Positions 63,972 to 64,000 of a stretch of 64,000 bases of DNA are shown one piece after another. How positions within the stretch are numbered: position 1 is the stretch's first letter; the number at the start of each line of letters is the position of its first letter. The notes below the pieces were generated by a model. That model worked only from the letters and a program-made list of their open reading frames with translations, searched no databases and was not told the DNA's origin. Origin of the DNA: an uncultured Bacteroides sp. (GTDB lineage: Bacteria > Bacteroidota > Bacteroidia > Bacteroidales > Bacteroidaceae). Location of the stretch: positions 3,129,258 through 3,193,257 of the forward strand of contig NZ_OY782578.1 of NCBI RefSeq assembly GCF_963677945.1. Reading direction: 5' to 3'. A program made the translations under genes and the position numbers.

Positions 63972-64000
63972 ACAGCATGTATTTAAAGTTATATATCTTT

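Overview
The window looks like chromosome from a member of the Bacteroidales, most likely Bacteroides or a close relative. The DNA is AT-rich. Many genes are preceded by the Bacteroidetes sigma-ABfr type -7 box (TAnnTTTG), and Shine-Dalgarno sequences are almost absent. The F-type ATP synthase genes run in the order atpD-C-(membrane protein)-B-E-F-H-A-G with a short epsilon subunit. PorT-type outer membrane barrels, a BtGH84-like hexosaminidase, a SerA with lysine at the usual catalytic histidine and a BspA-like leucine-rich protein fit the same group. Genus and species cannot be fixed from the window. No rRNA, tRNA, CRISPR array or intact insertion sequence was seen.

Layout. 1-5.7 kb: end of a nitroreductase gene, then a four-gene catabolic operon (aldo/keto reductase, COG3618 lactonase, FucP-like permease, zinc dehydrogenase) matching the L-galactose to D-tagaturonate route known from Bacteroides vulgatus, with a divergent LacI regulator and a clear palindromic operator. 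5.7-12.8 kb: flavin reductase, YigZ, the serC-serA-(67 aa membrane protein)-DUF1015 serine operon with two related long hairpins, a 4-TM holin-family protein, a MITE-like inverted repeat and a DbpA-type RNA helicase. 12.9-25.9 kb: housekeeping and envelope genes (serine hydrolase, prs, a 14-repeat MORN protein, an M16 protein without the zinc motif, kdsB, a short FolK-like gene, a class A PBP, pyrB-pyrI-flavin reductase-barrel, glyA). 26-34.3 kb: glycosidases and one-carbon/fermentation genes (a GH43-like propeller protein, fhs, GH84, fucO, an AraC regulator). 34.3-39.9 kb: an RND tripartite efflux system. 40-43.2 kb: an arsenic operon (arsR, thiol-disulfide protein, arsP-like permease, arsC, a decayed acr3, an arsN1-like acetyltransferase). 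43.4-50.5 kb: ATP synthase. 50.8-59.5 kb: PspC/PadR pair, esterase lipoprotein, slipin, BspA-like protein, a PurF paralogue without its nucleophile cysteine, and a DUF418 membrane protein. 59.7-61.7 kb: a two-gene RloA/RloB (AbiL-type) presumptive phage-defence cassette. 61.8-64 kb: an LVIVD lipoprotein and an outer membrane barrel.

How the parts fit. Serine/glycine/one-carbon metabolism is well represented (serC, serA, glyA, fhs, possibly folK). Sugar use is represented by the L-galactose operon, GH84, the GH43-like protein and fucO. Defence and stress functions are the ars operon, RND pump, PspC/PadR and RloAB. The most unusual signals are non-coding: arrays of short palindromes or half-palindromes at helical phasing (23-bp steps at 29272-29350; 19-23-bp steps at 38481-38571 and 59641-59715, the last just upstream of the RloAB promoter), and an ArsR operator whose spacer is exactly the -7 promoter box.
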